Source: Circinella minor (lineage: Eukaryota > Mucoromycota > Mucoromycetes > Mucorales > Lichtheimiaceae). From it: DNA of 64,000 nucleotides. A model generated the notes under the pieces. It saw only the letters and a list, made by a program, of their open reading frames with translations, was not told the DNA's origin and searched no databases. Made by a program: the position numbers and the translations under genes. The stretch lies in contig JAEPRB010000025.1 of assembly GCA_016758965.1 (NCBI GenBank), forward strand, positions 235,997 to 299,996, written 5' to 3'. Within the stretch, counting starts at the first letter, position 1. Each line of letters starts with the position of its first letter. Below, in pieces: positions 1-11,730 of this stretch.

Positions 1-2046
1 TTTTTGTGTGGTTTTAAAGATAATATTTCAATTTCTAGTGATTCATTTTTAGATGCTTTTTTTTTCAAATCAATAGTTATTAAATAGCTTTAATAATTTA
101 TTTGTTTTTTTATGAATTGTATAGAATGACTATATATTTCAAGGGCTAGTATTATAAGAACAGCAGTGTCACGGTAGCCGTTTTTGACGAATAGGCGTCT
201 GCTACAGGTAAAATATTCTGGTTTCTGTGCGAGCGCCTTTCGCAAGTCGTCTTTCACTTGAATGTGGACGTGGCTTGGACGCGTTTCGTGGTTCCGATGT
301 AATTCACTGGACAATAACTCAAAAAAAAAGTTAAGTATGAATTGTGTTGGATTGAAAAAAGTGTTTAGTGGTTTTGGTAAATTACGTGGTATTAATAATT
401 ATTTATATATATTGACGTTGGGAGGGTGTCTTTGAATAGCGGTGTAGCCAGCAGGAGGTGGAGATTACAATGGCGGTGAAAACTCCAAGAGTTGAAATAA
501 CAGTGGCGGTGCAATTTTGTAAGATGTTGGCAGATTTATGAAACTCGTATTGGCGGCTGGGCTATCTAACCAGGTATAATTGCGCACTAGGTCCTGAATG
601 GAGTTGTTTTTCAAAAATGAATCTAGTTGCTTGGTTTAAAAAACCTATTAAAAATAAATATATACAATTAAATAATCTATACCTTGGATGAAAAACCCAC
701 GATTTCTCCTTTCGCTTCTTCTCTTGTTGATCGTCCTTATTTTACTAATTATTGCGTTGGTAATCAGTCTTATTCCTTTAACTCTTGCTGTAGATGACGA
801 GAAGAATGATAGTAGTTGTATACTTACTAGAAGCATATATGTCATTATAAAAAAATGAGAGAGTATGTGAATGCAAAAGTTCGAAGTTGTTACCCTGCTT
901 CAGAGCCATACAATGCATTACGATTCTTGATTGAGTTTGTAATATTTAGTATCTTGTTAGCAAACGAAAGGTTTTTGTTTCTATCACTTCATACTGTACA
1001 ACTACATAGTATATTATTTCTTCTTTATTTTATATCTTTATACGAAGTACTTCTATCACACATTGAACGCTTCAAGGGTTTTTAATTTTCATAATAATAA
1101 TAGACTATTGTAAGGTGACCTTTTTGAGTTGATGAGTAATTTTTTTTGTTCATTAAAATTCACATCACTGTCTTGTCATCAAAGAGATAGTGATCAAATA
1201 AACGTTTGTTCATTCACTACAAGGTTTAGCTTTGTTGTTGTGGTTTGAACGTAAATAAAATGTTTTCTAAAATAACCGTATAAGTTAATATGCAAATATG
1301 CAAAGACATACATTTGTAGTAATATAACTATATATACCTGTTCTCCTTGAATTCGTATTGGCAAATCATACGAAGGTGTACATCTTATTTCTTGTTCGAA
1401 TTTTCATTTCTGATAGAATTTTTTAAATCAATTGCGCTTAATATAACAATTTCCAAATATATATAAATATTATATGTTATGTAGTGTAGTGTGAGCCTTT
1501 GTGTTATATAACATGATATTTATACTACTTTAGTTCAAACAGGTTCAGACCGTGATAGACACATATACTCACTTTGACCAAATTCATGACCTGAAATGTT
1601 TCAAATAATACATCGAAGTTATGAACACTTTGCGGGATGTAAAAGGTCCAACTTCTGATAATTTGTAAAATACATTGTACTTCAAATCCATCATGACAAT
1701 GCGACACATGAACCCTATAATATATTCATAAATAAGAGCTTGCTTACCCTCCCTCCATCCCTACCATTAAAAATTAAATACCATACATACCCTCACAAAT
1801 TATACCACAGATCTTGATATTATCCAAATCACCACCTTTCTTGGAAATTTAATCTATGTAATCTTCAAGCAATTAGAAAGTTTTACAAGATCATCACTGC
1901 GATTGCTACGGGGGAAGGGGGGATTACATTCTATTAAAATTAATAGTTCACTCTTACCACCATCACATGAATAAACACTAAAATCACCTTTGCATCCAAC
2001 CGATTCGTCATCTTCTTCTTCAATAATCCATCCTTGTACAGTGGTT

Positions 2047-2099
2047 ATTCGTTAAACCGATACTTAATATATGTGAGGATTTGTACCGGTTTAGCGAAT
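2047..2099. repeat. Imperfect palindrome / hairpin, family 1 copy
   Basis: Arms at 2048-2062 and 2084-2098 are reverse complements apart from two G-T type mismatches, with a 21-nt loop. The right arm contains ACCGGTTTAGC. The same core recurs at 2531-2545 and, more loosely, at 3171-3201 and 36690-36720, so this is one member of a dispersed family and not an isolated hairpin. Confidence 0.7.
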
Positions 2100-2283
2100 T
2101 ACTGGTTTATTAGCGGATTGAAACGCAGCTGGTACTAATATGTAAAGTATACTGGAAGAGTAACTATAAGATAAAAAAAATGATAATCCATATAATGTAG
2201 TTAGCTGCTTAATATAGCTTTGCTACTATGAGATAATCTTTCAGTGATAAAAATAATAGACTCATCATGACGAGCCTCCCTCT

Positions 2284-2471
2284 TATTTGTTCTTTTTGTT
2301 ATATTCAACCTTACAGCATCACATGAAAATCAGCTACCACGTTGCTTTTAATCAACATGATAGTTGGCTGCCAAGCTGTTTGAAATCTTTTAAAAAAATG
2401 AAAATGGAATATGCCCAGCACCCAAATTTAGTAATTACATAAGATCTTGTGACTAATACTCTTTTATATGC
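2284..2471 (+). repeat. Dispersed repeat, copy A (inverted relative to 5246-5405)
   Basis: The sequence reading ACATGAAAATCAGCTACCAC, then TTTTAATCAACATGA, then AGCACCCAAATTTAGTAATT and CATAAGATCTT matches the reverse complement of 5246-5405 over almost its whole length. Copy A has about 45 extra bases after the CAACATGA block. The copies have diverged by many substitutions, so they are old. Probably a transposon remnant; the class is unknown. Confidence 0.7.
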
Positions 2472-2870
2472 TATTCGCTTAACTCATTTTGCTTTTTTGC
2501 ATGAAAAGAGGATATCATATAGTCTATACGTACCGGTTTAGCAAACCTCGGTTTGATAAATAATACTTGGATGGCGGCAATAGAAGAAACGCGGAATATT
2601 ACGTATGATTAAATAAGCTGTACGACGAGATAAAAAAAAATGACAGGTCATATTATATAGCTAGTTGTTTAAGATATTAGCCTTGCCGTTGTGAGCTTGA
2701 TTGCTAATAATAAAGGTAATGACAATAAATTAAAAAGTTGATCAATAGTTGTAACAAAGGGTGGTGTACTTAAATATATGATATTACGATGAGTAGCTGA
2801 TGTATCAATGTATAGAGGTAAATTGTATCAGCAACACAACTGCGTATTTGATAATTAAGATCAAGCACTT

Positions 2871-3043
2871 GAAATCGAGGAAGAAGAAAAAATCATGCCT
2901 ATGCGATCCGCGGAAAAGATACATTATTACCAACAGTTTATTTATAGACGTTATCGTGATGGCGAAGGTAATTTGAATCTTTTCTATGTAGTGCCCAGAA
3001 TATTCAGAAATACGCTCATACGTATTACTAACTTTACCAATTA
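2871..3043 (+). pseudogene. Short coding-like remnant
   Basis: An open frame of about 57 codons starts in a Glu-rich stretch and continues as a mixed, protein-like sequence containing HYYQQFIYRRYRDGEGN and FYVVPRIFRNTL, then TAA. Composition is unlike the surrounding AT-rich noise and there is one internal ATG at 2896. I do not recognise the family. It may be a stranded exon of a decayed mobile element; a chance frame is possible. Confidence 0.3.
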
Positions 3044-3126
3044 AAAGAGTAATACGTATTAAACAAACTAAGAAAAGCCTATTATAAATTTGGGCAAGTT
3101 CACCTGATATCGTTTTAACAGATCAG

Positions 3127-3213
3127 TGGTATTTTGCTACGTATAGTATATAAAAAGTAGTAGAGAACAGCTACCTGTTTAGCAAAATACCGGTTTGACA
3201 GGAAATGACTGTA
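3127..3213. repeat. Inverted-repeat element, family 1 copy
   Basis: GGTATTTTGCT (3128-3138) is the exact reverse complement of AGCAAAATACC (3181-3191). The right side continues CGGTTTGACAGG and ends in AATGACTGT. A diverged copy with the same order (TACCAG, GAAATACCAGTTTAACAGG, then AATGACTGT) lies at 36690-36739, more than 33 kb away. Confidence 0.6.
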
Positions 3214-5245
3214 TAAAGCATAAAATTATAAAATGACATGAGGAGAGGCACATTTTATAAATAGCAAGCATTTGAAAGATCGTAATTAAATTGAAATAAA
3301 AAACAGCACTACGTACGGCAAAAAATAAAGTGAAAAAATATTATTTTCTGTGAATTATTTTCTGTGGATTTTTTATGAAAACGGCAAATTCAAAGAAACA
3401 TTAAATGTTATTCAGAGAAAATCATGAAATTCATCACCTATTTCAATTTTCTTTATTACAAGCCGATCTTAAACTTGGGAAAAAATACAGGCAAGAATTA
3501 TATAAAAGAATATTCGACTTGTCATTAGGAGTTATACGTGTATCATCAGAGTTTGTTAATTATAGAATATATTACCATTTCCCTATAAAAAAGATAAGTG
3601 GCATAGTGAGGATGGATGGTACGTACGTGTGAAATATAGTAAGGTGAAAACCGGTTTTGAGAATTACGTAAGGCTAATATTCTCACCGTGCATAAGCAAT
3701 AAGAGCACTCAATCATATGGTCAAATATTAAGTCATCTTCACTAAATTGTCTTTTTCTTTTTGGGCAAAATAATAAACATATAATCAGGAAGCTGCTAAT
3801 TAAATATGAATGAATAATCTTTTACATTTTAATGGCATTTATTTCATGACAAGCAGCTGACCGCGATTATGATGTCCATGTTATGATATGCATATTATTA
3901 TGTTAGATGTTGAAAGCGGCATGGAAGATCAATTTTATTTTATTTTTAAATAATAATAAATGAAAAAACAAGATGTATAATGAATAAACAATAATGAAAA
4001 AGTGTTAAAGTACTGTAAAAACAACTTTTACAAGGTGAACGCAGCACACTTGTTTTTAATTCACAGCACACATATAAATAATTGATATTCCATTCAAAAT
4101 ACAATTAATAATAATAATGAATGGACTTATAAGTTTAATGTGTTAAGAGGTGCGATAGTCTAGTTAAAACAGTCTATGGTTATTTTCTATTCCCACTGGT
4201 ACGCAAACATATAATTTTTATCAACTTATAGGTAAGCTATAATTTATGGTATGTTTCAAAATTCATTAGAAGACTAGAACAAAAAAATATATAGAGCAAA
4301 CTTGCGGCCATATTATAGGTTGCTCATCAATGGTTTGTACATATTGATATGTATTACTATATTTTTTATTCTACCTTGTATTTTTTATTATTTTAGCACG
4401 TTGATCGTCACGGATTGATATACATTTGTATATGTGTTGTCAAGATAGACGTCATATACAATTGAATATCATTACTATTTTCTTAATAGTGCCGATCCGT
4501 TTTTTGATACGTATCCTCTTTTGGAAAAACCATTACCATGGCAACATTATCACAATGACCTATCTGCTTTCTAACAATGCGATAATTTACAGCTATGAGA
4601 TGCTGAACATATTAAACCAGCGGACCAGGTTTGTTATGATACGTATTAGTTTAACGGATTGTATAAAAGTTACGTATCACTGTTATAGTTTATGCGTAAT
4701 AAACTAATGGGATATAAATACTTTAATAGATTGAATACGTAATATATATAAAAAATGTTGTCTGATTATCAAATGGGAAAACATAGCAACTAAAAGAAGA
4801 GAAGGAAAAGCATGATACATTAGTAGTTTATCATGCTAACATACTATGATGCCAAGCGATTAATCAAAAATGAATTACCATTATATAACATAAGCGGGTT
4901 AATGGTGCTCTACAATAAATAATATATACGATTTTTCCATTTTTTACAATAAGCCACAATAAAAAGCACTTAATACTTTAGTGAATCTCTTAAAAAAAAG
5001 AGCTCTACTAGTAAATATTATACAGAAAAAGTGTCATCGGGCCACATACAACAGGTTTAATTAGTGTATCTACATGCGTAAAATTATAAGGAATGTGCAA
5101 ATAGATATAATAGTTTATCCTTTAAGCTTGTACAGATTTTCGTGAACCAGCTCAGCGGGAAAGTACTGTATGTTTTTTTTCATGCAAAAAAACAGACAAA
5201 CAAACAAAAACAAAACAAAACAAAACAAAATGAGTTAATGGGAAT

Positions 5246-5405
5246 GAATATAAAAGAGTTTTACTAGTAATTATAAGATCTTATGAAATTACCAAATTTG
5301 GGTGCTGCTGATATTCCAGCTTCATGTTGATTAAAAACAACGTGATAGTTGATTTTCATGCGGTGCTCTAAGGTTAAATACAACAAAAGGAACAAAGAAG
5401 AGAGA
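5246..5405 (-). repeat. Dispersed repeat, copy B (inverted relative to 2284-2471)
   Basis: Read on the minus strand this matches copy A at 2284-2471, including the GCACCCAAATTTGGTAATT block, CATAAGATCTTA and the CTCTTTTATAT end. It lacks the 45-base segment present in copy A. It lies directly beside an AAAAC-type low-complexity tract (5428-5490). Confidence 0.7.
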
Positions 5406-5433
5406 AGTGCGTCATGACTGCATTGAAAAAAAA

Positions 5434-5464
<31 letters not shown>

Positions 5465-5675
5465 CAAAACAAAACAAAAAAAAAAAAAAACTCAGAGCTC
5501 ATTTACAGAATTTATCAGTATCTTTCTATTTTGAGCGTAATCTTAAATTTGATCAAAGGACCAATATATTTTTGTAGTAGTATACAAGTATAAAAGTGTT
5601 GTTGTAAAATCTAACGATTTTCTTTACCTTTTTTCTTCGCCAAACTACCCGCTTTTTCTTCTTAATTTACTAAAA

Positions 5676-8116
5676 ATGCCTGAACAAAACAAACGTAAAC
5701 GGTCTACAAAAGATTGTAATAACTTGTCCAAAAAGCAACAAAAACAAGTTCGACTTGGATACCCACGTATATAAGCCTTTTTTAAGTGGTTTGCCTGGTG
5801 ACTATTATTTACCACAGAAGCTACGCATGAACTTGGATGTTCTGAATGGACTTTTAACTGTACCTGCCAAAAAATGGTCAAATATTAAAGAAGTTCTTAA
5901 AAGTTACTTTTCTGAATCCATTGCTACGCTAAAGAATGGTAATGAATTCCACAACGTATTGCTTTCAACTCTAAACATGCTCAAGGAAGATAAAAGCGCT
6001 TCTGCTCTTAGAAATTATGCGTCTCGACTACATGTTTACTATAATGCTCCTCTTATAAAAGCAGATGTACAACAACTATATAATGCAAAACTCTTAGTCG
6101 TCAACTTGAACAAAGAAAAAGAACGAGCAATAATTGCCGGACAAACAACTGGTGCTATTCTTTCAAGAAAGGGTGCTGAAGAATTCGCTAAGGAGGTATG
6201 AAATAACAGAGTAGATTGGTTAAACAAAAAAAATAACAAAAGTACTACATAACGTAATAACTAACTTTGATGGTCTTATATTAATTAATGTATTGTAAAG
6301 ATTCAACAAGACGTAGAAAAAGAGACTGAAAAAATTCAAACTAATCAGGAAGAACAAGAGACAAGCAATAATGATGTTATGAGAATAGTAGATGGTAATT
6401 ATAATCCAAGTATTGAAGAAATCGAATCAGTTATAGACGAAGAAGTAGAAGAAGAAGAAAGAGAGGTAAGTAGTCGCTGTTCCTTTTAAATTTTTGAAAA
6501 TAACCAGTTTTTTTGTTGCTAATAAATTCATTCAGTGTTTAATCTTAGATAATGGATATCCTGCTCTTACAACAACTAAAACAATCAATATTGGTCCAGT
6601 ACCAAAAGATTTACCGAATCATGGAAAAAGTAAACTGACCCAAGGATTTCATAAATATAAGGAGGAAGTTTTTAAACAAGGATTGAATAATATGTTGACA
6701 TTTGAATCCAACACACATGAAATTCTGTGAGTCCTATGTTTTTGGTATTCATCTTAACGATATAATGACTTACACTATTATCTCATGATTTATCATACTT
6801 TTATAGTGCTTTGACACACGTTTTATTATTGAAACAAAGACATGTTGATTTACAATTAAAAACAATGGATGAGGATGTATTAAATAAAACATACAATGAC
6901 TTTATGGATAAATTCAACGCTGAGTATGATAATAAAGAGTTTATATCAGAATTGAAGGATATAAATAAGGTAGTAAACAGCATTATTTCTATTTTGAAAA
7001 AGAATCATCTTTCCCACTACTACTACGTTAACTATTACTAATACTACACTCATTAACAAACATTTTCAACTTATTATTTGACAGGATCTGAAACGAGCAG
7101 GGTTTAAACGAGATAGGATTCTTGAAGATCTACATGGCAAGATGATGGCCCAAAAATTAGGATCATTTGAGTATGGAGTACTAAGATGTTTACAGAATAT
7201 GTAAGTGCTTTTTAACTGAACAAGAAACATTTTATTTAGCTCTACTTTATTCAGTAATACTTATCATCATTTATAAACACTTAGAGTCGAAGAATTTCCT
7301 GATCAACCTTTGCAAGATATTAAAGAGCATGATTTAATTCACAACATTATTGATCCAGTGCTTCGTCCGTTTATTAGCTCAAGCTCATGTCGTCTTCGCT
7401 GGTAAGTTTTTATTTTGACAAATACTAATAACAACAAAATACTTGATACAGCATACAGTTACTAACTGAGTAAATAGGCCTGAAATAAATGCTGATGTTA
7501 GAAAATGCCGAACTACCAGAACACAACGGCCCGATGCCATGGTTTCGGAAGTTAAAGGGGTTCAGTACTCAAAGTGTGTCGGATATGGTGAAGCTAAGGC
7601 GGCCAATACAGATAATCATGGGAAAGGTGTTGACTTGGTACGACTTGCAGTATTCGGAAAAGATTGTATTGACGCTTACAAGTTAAATCATGTCATTACA
7701 TTTCAAATTGTTGGTATGTCTAATGTATTATCCGCTTTCAATTTAATACTTTTTTATTACGACGATACGAAGATGTTAATATTCTAAATTGATCTTGTTT
7801 TTTCTTCTCTTTCTTTTTTAATCTTGAAGGCGAAGTTGTCACTTTTTTCGTGGTGTCATTAGAACCAGAAGCCACTTATACGTGTATTGAACTAGCACAA
7901 ATTAGTTTTCCTCGTACAATTAGTGATGTAAAGTCTTTCATCGATGATGTTAGCTCTTATTACACAATTTACAAAGTATTCAAATCAATCCAAGAATCAT
8001 TAAATCAAGTCTTTTGGCAAGAAAATCACAGAGAAACATTGGATACACCGCAGTATCTGCATGCTATCAATAAAACAAAATCAAACAGACGATTATGCTT
8101 TGTGCATTATGGTTGA
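5676..8116 (+). CDS. Putative PD-(D/E)XK nuclease-fold protein, frame break near N-terminus
   Basis: Eight exons can be joined: 5676-6195, 6301-6465, 6536-6726, 6807-6969, 7085-7200, 7285-7401, 7478-7713 and 7830-8116. All junctions after exon 1 keep phase, giving about 595 residues. The C-terminal third carries RPDAMVSEV followed about 16 residues later by GYGEAKAA. That Asp...Glu-x-Lys spacing is the hallmark of the PD-(D/E)XK nuclease fold (family knowledge; the assignment is inference). An acidic Glu-rich linker lies near residues 220-230. The N-terminus is basic (NKRKR, KKQQKQ), resembling a nuclear localisation signal. Oddity: the only good ATG (5676) is in a different frame from the body of exon 1 (FDLDTHVYKPF onward); the shift falls near 5740-5750 in an A-rich run and I could not fit an intron. 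It is either an indel, possibly an assembly error, or the start of decay. No substrate or pathway can be given. Confidence 0.7.
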
Positions 8117-9185
8117 TAAATACATTTTTCTTATACCAGTGTTTAGCAACAACAACAGCAACCCAATGTTATTTTTACTTGATCCATCGGCATCCAAAAT
8201 ATACGTACAAACATATACTCATATATAATATATAATATACAACAAAACCAGCTATACACTCTATATTCTACCTTGATAGTTATCTTTCAACAATTACACG
8301 TACCATAAAAGAAGCAAATCTCTTTCAAACTACCCCCCTCTTATATTCTTATTCAAATTGCATTCAAAAACGTTTAATCATAAAAAGAACACCATCTTAT
8401 TTGTATTTGTATTTATATTATTATATTATGATAATAGCTGTATAGCTCAAAAGTATATTATAAGAATTGGTATAATAAAGTCTGAAAGATATATCACGAA
8501 GTATTTGAATTTGGAAGTTGATATATATAGTCTTATTTTCTTTCATACCATAAAAGAGTAACCAGAGATGTCATGATGCTTACACTAGTAATGACTTCAC
8601 TCGCTGTTTCTGGTTTAGCTGGTGTAATAATTGCAAAGAACATAATCACCAGTACAGCAACTTATCTTCTCTTTTTTTTTTACTTCTTTTTACAAGCAAC
8701 AATGACCGTGATTCATTAAAATTCATAATTTACAGTATTAAACGAAGCAAACCAGTAACAAATATATAATCTGAGTGTATACAGTACAAGACTTGATTTT
8801 ATTCATTTTGTGTTTACTGTGTGTGATTTCAGCCTATACAAAAGATACAACCTTTCCTCATCAAAATAATAATTTTCGCTTATATTAGGGTGTGTCAAAC
8901 ATCAAAATTTTGCAGATATTGAAATTCAGGCTCGGGCACCATAAGTGGGGTCGACGGATTTAATTGTTTTGAAAATTGGCCGAAGCGAAGCTGAGGCCAA
9001 TTTTTAAAGACTGATTATATTAAAACTCTCCTATTATGTAGCTATATGGCGTTTTTTATCAAAAAAAAAGAAGCGATATATATAATATATGATAAATAAT
9101 AATAATAATAATAATGGTATGTAATATTAATGGTTGTGTCGTATAAGTTTATATGTACCCGTTTGTTCAGTTTGGAAAATTAGAT
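8117..9185. other. Intergenic, no gene seen
   Basis: AT-rich spacer between the nuclease-like gene and the decayed transposon-like gene. It holds a perfect 10-bp inverted repeat (8972-9004) and a short ATA/AAT microsatellite near 9085-9115. Frames here are short and of random composition. Confidence 0.6.
8972..9004. repeat. Perfect 10-bp inverted repeat
   Basis: AAAATTGGCC (8972-8981) and GGCCAATTTT (8995-9004) flank a 13-nt, GC-richer loop (GAAGCGAAGCTGA). It is conspicuous in an otherwise AT-rich spacer. It could be the tip of a small inverted-repeat transposon or an RNA hairpin; nothing coding is nearby. Confidence 0.55.
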
Positions 9186-10837
9186 TCATTGGTTGTTATT
9201 ATTTAAAAGAGGGCATGTTCCTCGTCCTGTTCTGCCAACACAAGTATTACTATGACATGTTTTACAATGTCTCACATGTGGTGGTGCACGTAAACCATCA
9301 AAGGTACTAGTACTTGAAGAAGGAGCAGCATATGTAAACGAAAATGGCGGATCAAGCGATTGTTGTGGTATATATGGGTTATAAAATATTGTTGATTCGA
9401 TTGTATTTGTTGTATTATTATTACGTATTATTTCGTTTGAAGATGATATGGCAGTGCAATTAACGTGTTCAGTGTTGCTTGTCTCTTCTTCTGTTGATGG
9501 TTGTGATGATGATGAAGAAGAATCAGTTGCTTCATCAGTAATAGCTTAAAGCTGAGGTATTTTAAGAGCAGCTGGGTTTTGTGCTTTTGCGCTTTCTTGA
9601 TGGAGAGCAAAGTTTCGATTAGTTCTTTATAGCTATTTTTCGTTACATGCACACCCCAGCACCCACACCATTTGTCATAGCAACTACGTAAATGTTCAGG
9701 TGCTCTATAAAAATATATCTTCCGTCAACAAAAGCTGACCATAACTTTGAAAACTTGTCAAAATCAGTTTGTTGGTTACGTTGTAGTTGTTGAGGAAAAT
9801 GTTGTAGAATGAGCGAGTTGTATTTGCTGCGTTCAACCTGGGTTTGTACAGGAATAATATCATGAGCAGTACCTTGACGTTGAGCCATAAATCTATATTG
9901 TGATCGACCTATATGTGCTGTAGAGCTATGTAAGATAATCAATGAAGCTAAGTCGGATAAAAATGTCCTATTTCTTGTGCATAATAATGAATTGTCTGCT
10001 GCACGGATGTTATAAAGATCCATAAGTGACCGAAGTAGGGTAGAAATTCCAAAGCCTTCATCAGTCAGCAAGATGAAGGGCGTATTTATATACCCCTGGT
10101 TCATTATAAATGGCTGGTAATCCAAGTTGTAGACGTAAATCATTTATGTGTCGCGTGAGCCATAGCTCATAATGTCCTTTGTGGATTTTATCACGTCTGT
10201 TCATTGTTCCCACCTAAAACATGCTAATGAATCAGTTTACATACAATCATTTTTTTAACCATTGAATATACATACATCAATGTTATGGTGCAATCTATAA
10301 TTATCAAGAACTACATTATCTAATGCTGGACTAGCGCTTAATTCATTTATATTTTCTTCTGTAGTGTTATGATCGTCAACAGTGTTATTAGCATTATGAT
10401 AGTGGGCTGCTTGGGACGTGGTGTCAGTGATATCTTCAGTGCCTTCTTGTGTCTATTACTATCTTCTTCTTCATCTTTATCATTACAATCTTTATCAAGA
10501 ATATCATCTTTATCAGATACAACGTATTGATCTTCTCGGCTGAAGGAACCATGGTGTCAAACTTTTTTTTTCATCAAGTGGTAGGTACATAATCATCCTC
10601 CTCTAATAATGATGTTGGTTCTTCCTGTACAAACGTTACTGTACTATTAATAGAAGAGTTTGATGATGATGAATTATAATTTTCATTTTTATTGACAGTC
10701 GTTTTAACAGAGATGAATGATTCTTTTTTGTTCGCTATCCACTTTTTTAGACGTCTGGCGTTGTGCCTCCTTGAGCGTTCTTTTGACCGGAAGGTCGACC
10801 TCTTTTTTGTTGTGGTTGAAATTTCCCTCCATTTTGG

Positions 10838-10840
<3 letters not shown>
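9186..10840 (-). pseudogene. Decayed transposon-like gene (AT-hook, zinc knuckle)
   Basis: Reading the minus strand from 10840 downward, protein-like sequence continues across several frames. In order: an AT-hook core (KRGRPSGQKN), an acidic linker, an exon ending with a GT donor and joined by a TTTTAG acceptor near 10214 to a block reading MNRRDKIHKGHYELWLT, a central region (10143-9716) containing CTRNRTFLSDLASLI and FSKLWSAFVDGRYIFI, then PEHLRSCYDKWCG in a shifted frame, and finally a Cys-rich tail HCKTCHSNTCVGRTGRGTC before TGA at 9186-9188. The tail spacing (C-x2-C-x4-C-x-G-R...C) looks like a zinc knuckle. At least three frameshifts and two in-frame stops make it non-functional. The combination suggests a DNA-transposon-derived gene (MULE/FAR1-like is a guess); no DDE triad could be placed. 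Confidence 0.6.

Positions 10841-10887
<47 letters not shown>
10838..10887 (+). repeat. Poly(A) tract, about 50 nt
   Basis: An uninterrupted run of A lies at the 5' edge of the decayed transposon-like gene (poly-T on its coding strand). It could be a pyrimidine-rich leader like those before other genes in this window, expanded by slippage. Length is likely to be unreliable in any assembly. Confidence 0.8.
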
Positions 10888-10888
<1 letters not shown>

Positions 10889-11560
10889 AGAATTATTCAA
10901 TGCGCTTGAATATGGTTGAATGTAGTTGTATGAAGGTGAATGGAGTTAAATAGCGTTGAATAAGTAGAGGTGGGAAAGATGAAGCATTTAAAACAAAAGA
11001 TATTTTAAATACATTATGGAGGCACCCACAACCTTTTCGCTCTCTAAAAAAAATTAATCATATGTATAGACTCCAGGCATAACAACAGATTTTTATTAAA
11101 TCGAGTTCTTATTGGCCCAGACTATTAGTTTTATTAAATTCATCTCTGATTGGCTTCAGTGGGCCCATCTGGTATCCGGTATCCGCACCGAAATTCACCA
11201 GATTTTCAAATATTTGTGAGGAGCGATTCTGATTGGTCAGTGTACGAATATTTGTATAAAAAATATATATATTTTTAAGTATAAAGATATTCTATGTTTA
11301 AAACTATATTGTTATGAGTCTATATAGGTATTCATGGATTTATATATAAAAAAATACATTAGATGATTATTTTTACTATCATTTTTTTAAGAAAATCTCA
11401 TCTTACAGCGAGAGGGTCTCGAAGTTCTTCCAAGCGATTTCTTCTTTGATTGGCTACTTTCAGAATCCGCTGCGAATATCTGTTCACCCTATTATATATA
11501 TACACAAAAAAATTACGCAACGATTTTTTATTTTCTCTTTGTGCTCTCTCCTTTTTTGTG

Positions 11561-11706
11561 TTAGTTGATCTCTTTGCAAGAAGTCTTGAGTCACCCACCG
11601 GCTCTGAACTGCTTCGTCTACAGGCTATAGTTTGGAAATGGTTTAAGCAAGCTGCGTAAAAAAGAGTAATCTGAATGTAGGCCTTCAGAACTTTATTAAT
11701 TAATAC
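11561..11706 (+). repeat. 146-bp direct repeat, copy 1
   Basis: Starts TTAGTTGATCTCTTTGCAAG and is almost identical to 11739-11884 (a single difference seen, TTATTAATT versus TTATCAATT near the end). A 32-bp AG-rich spacer separates the copies, for a period of 178 bp. The near identity implies a recent duplication. Confidence 0.9.
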
Positions 11707-11730
11707 GACAAGAGTAAGAAGGAGAAAGCA

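Larger units (their letters stand above)
1..5675. other. Gene-free, repeat-rich region
   Basis: No reading frame here has a convincing start, splice pattern and protein-like composition. The longest frames (for example 90-314 on the minus strand) begin at non-ATG codons and match no family I recognise. What the stretch does hold is repeat structure: a palindromic dispersed motif (2047-2099, 2531-2545, 3127-3213), two inverted copies of a 150-190 bp sequence (2284-2471 and 5246-5405), a short coding-like remnant at 2871-3043, and A/C-rich low-complexity DNA at 5190-5230 and 5428-5490. It reads as decayed mobile DNA. Confidence 0.6.

Noticed and set aside
10574..10953. Three frames crossing the 50-nt poly-A
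   Set aside because: Only the fragmentary AT-hook frame makes sense; the listed frames are poly-Lys/poly-Phe artefacts.
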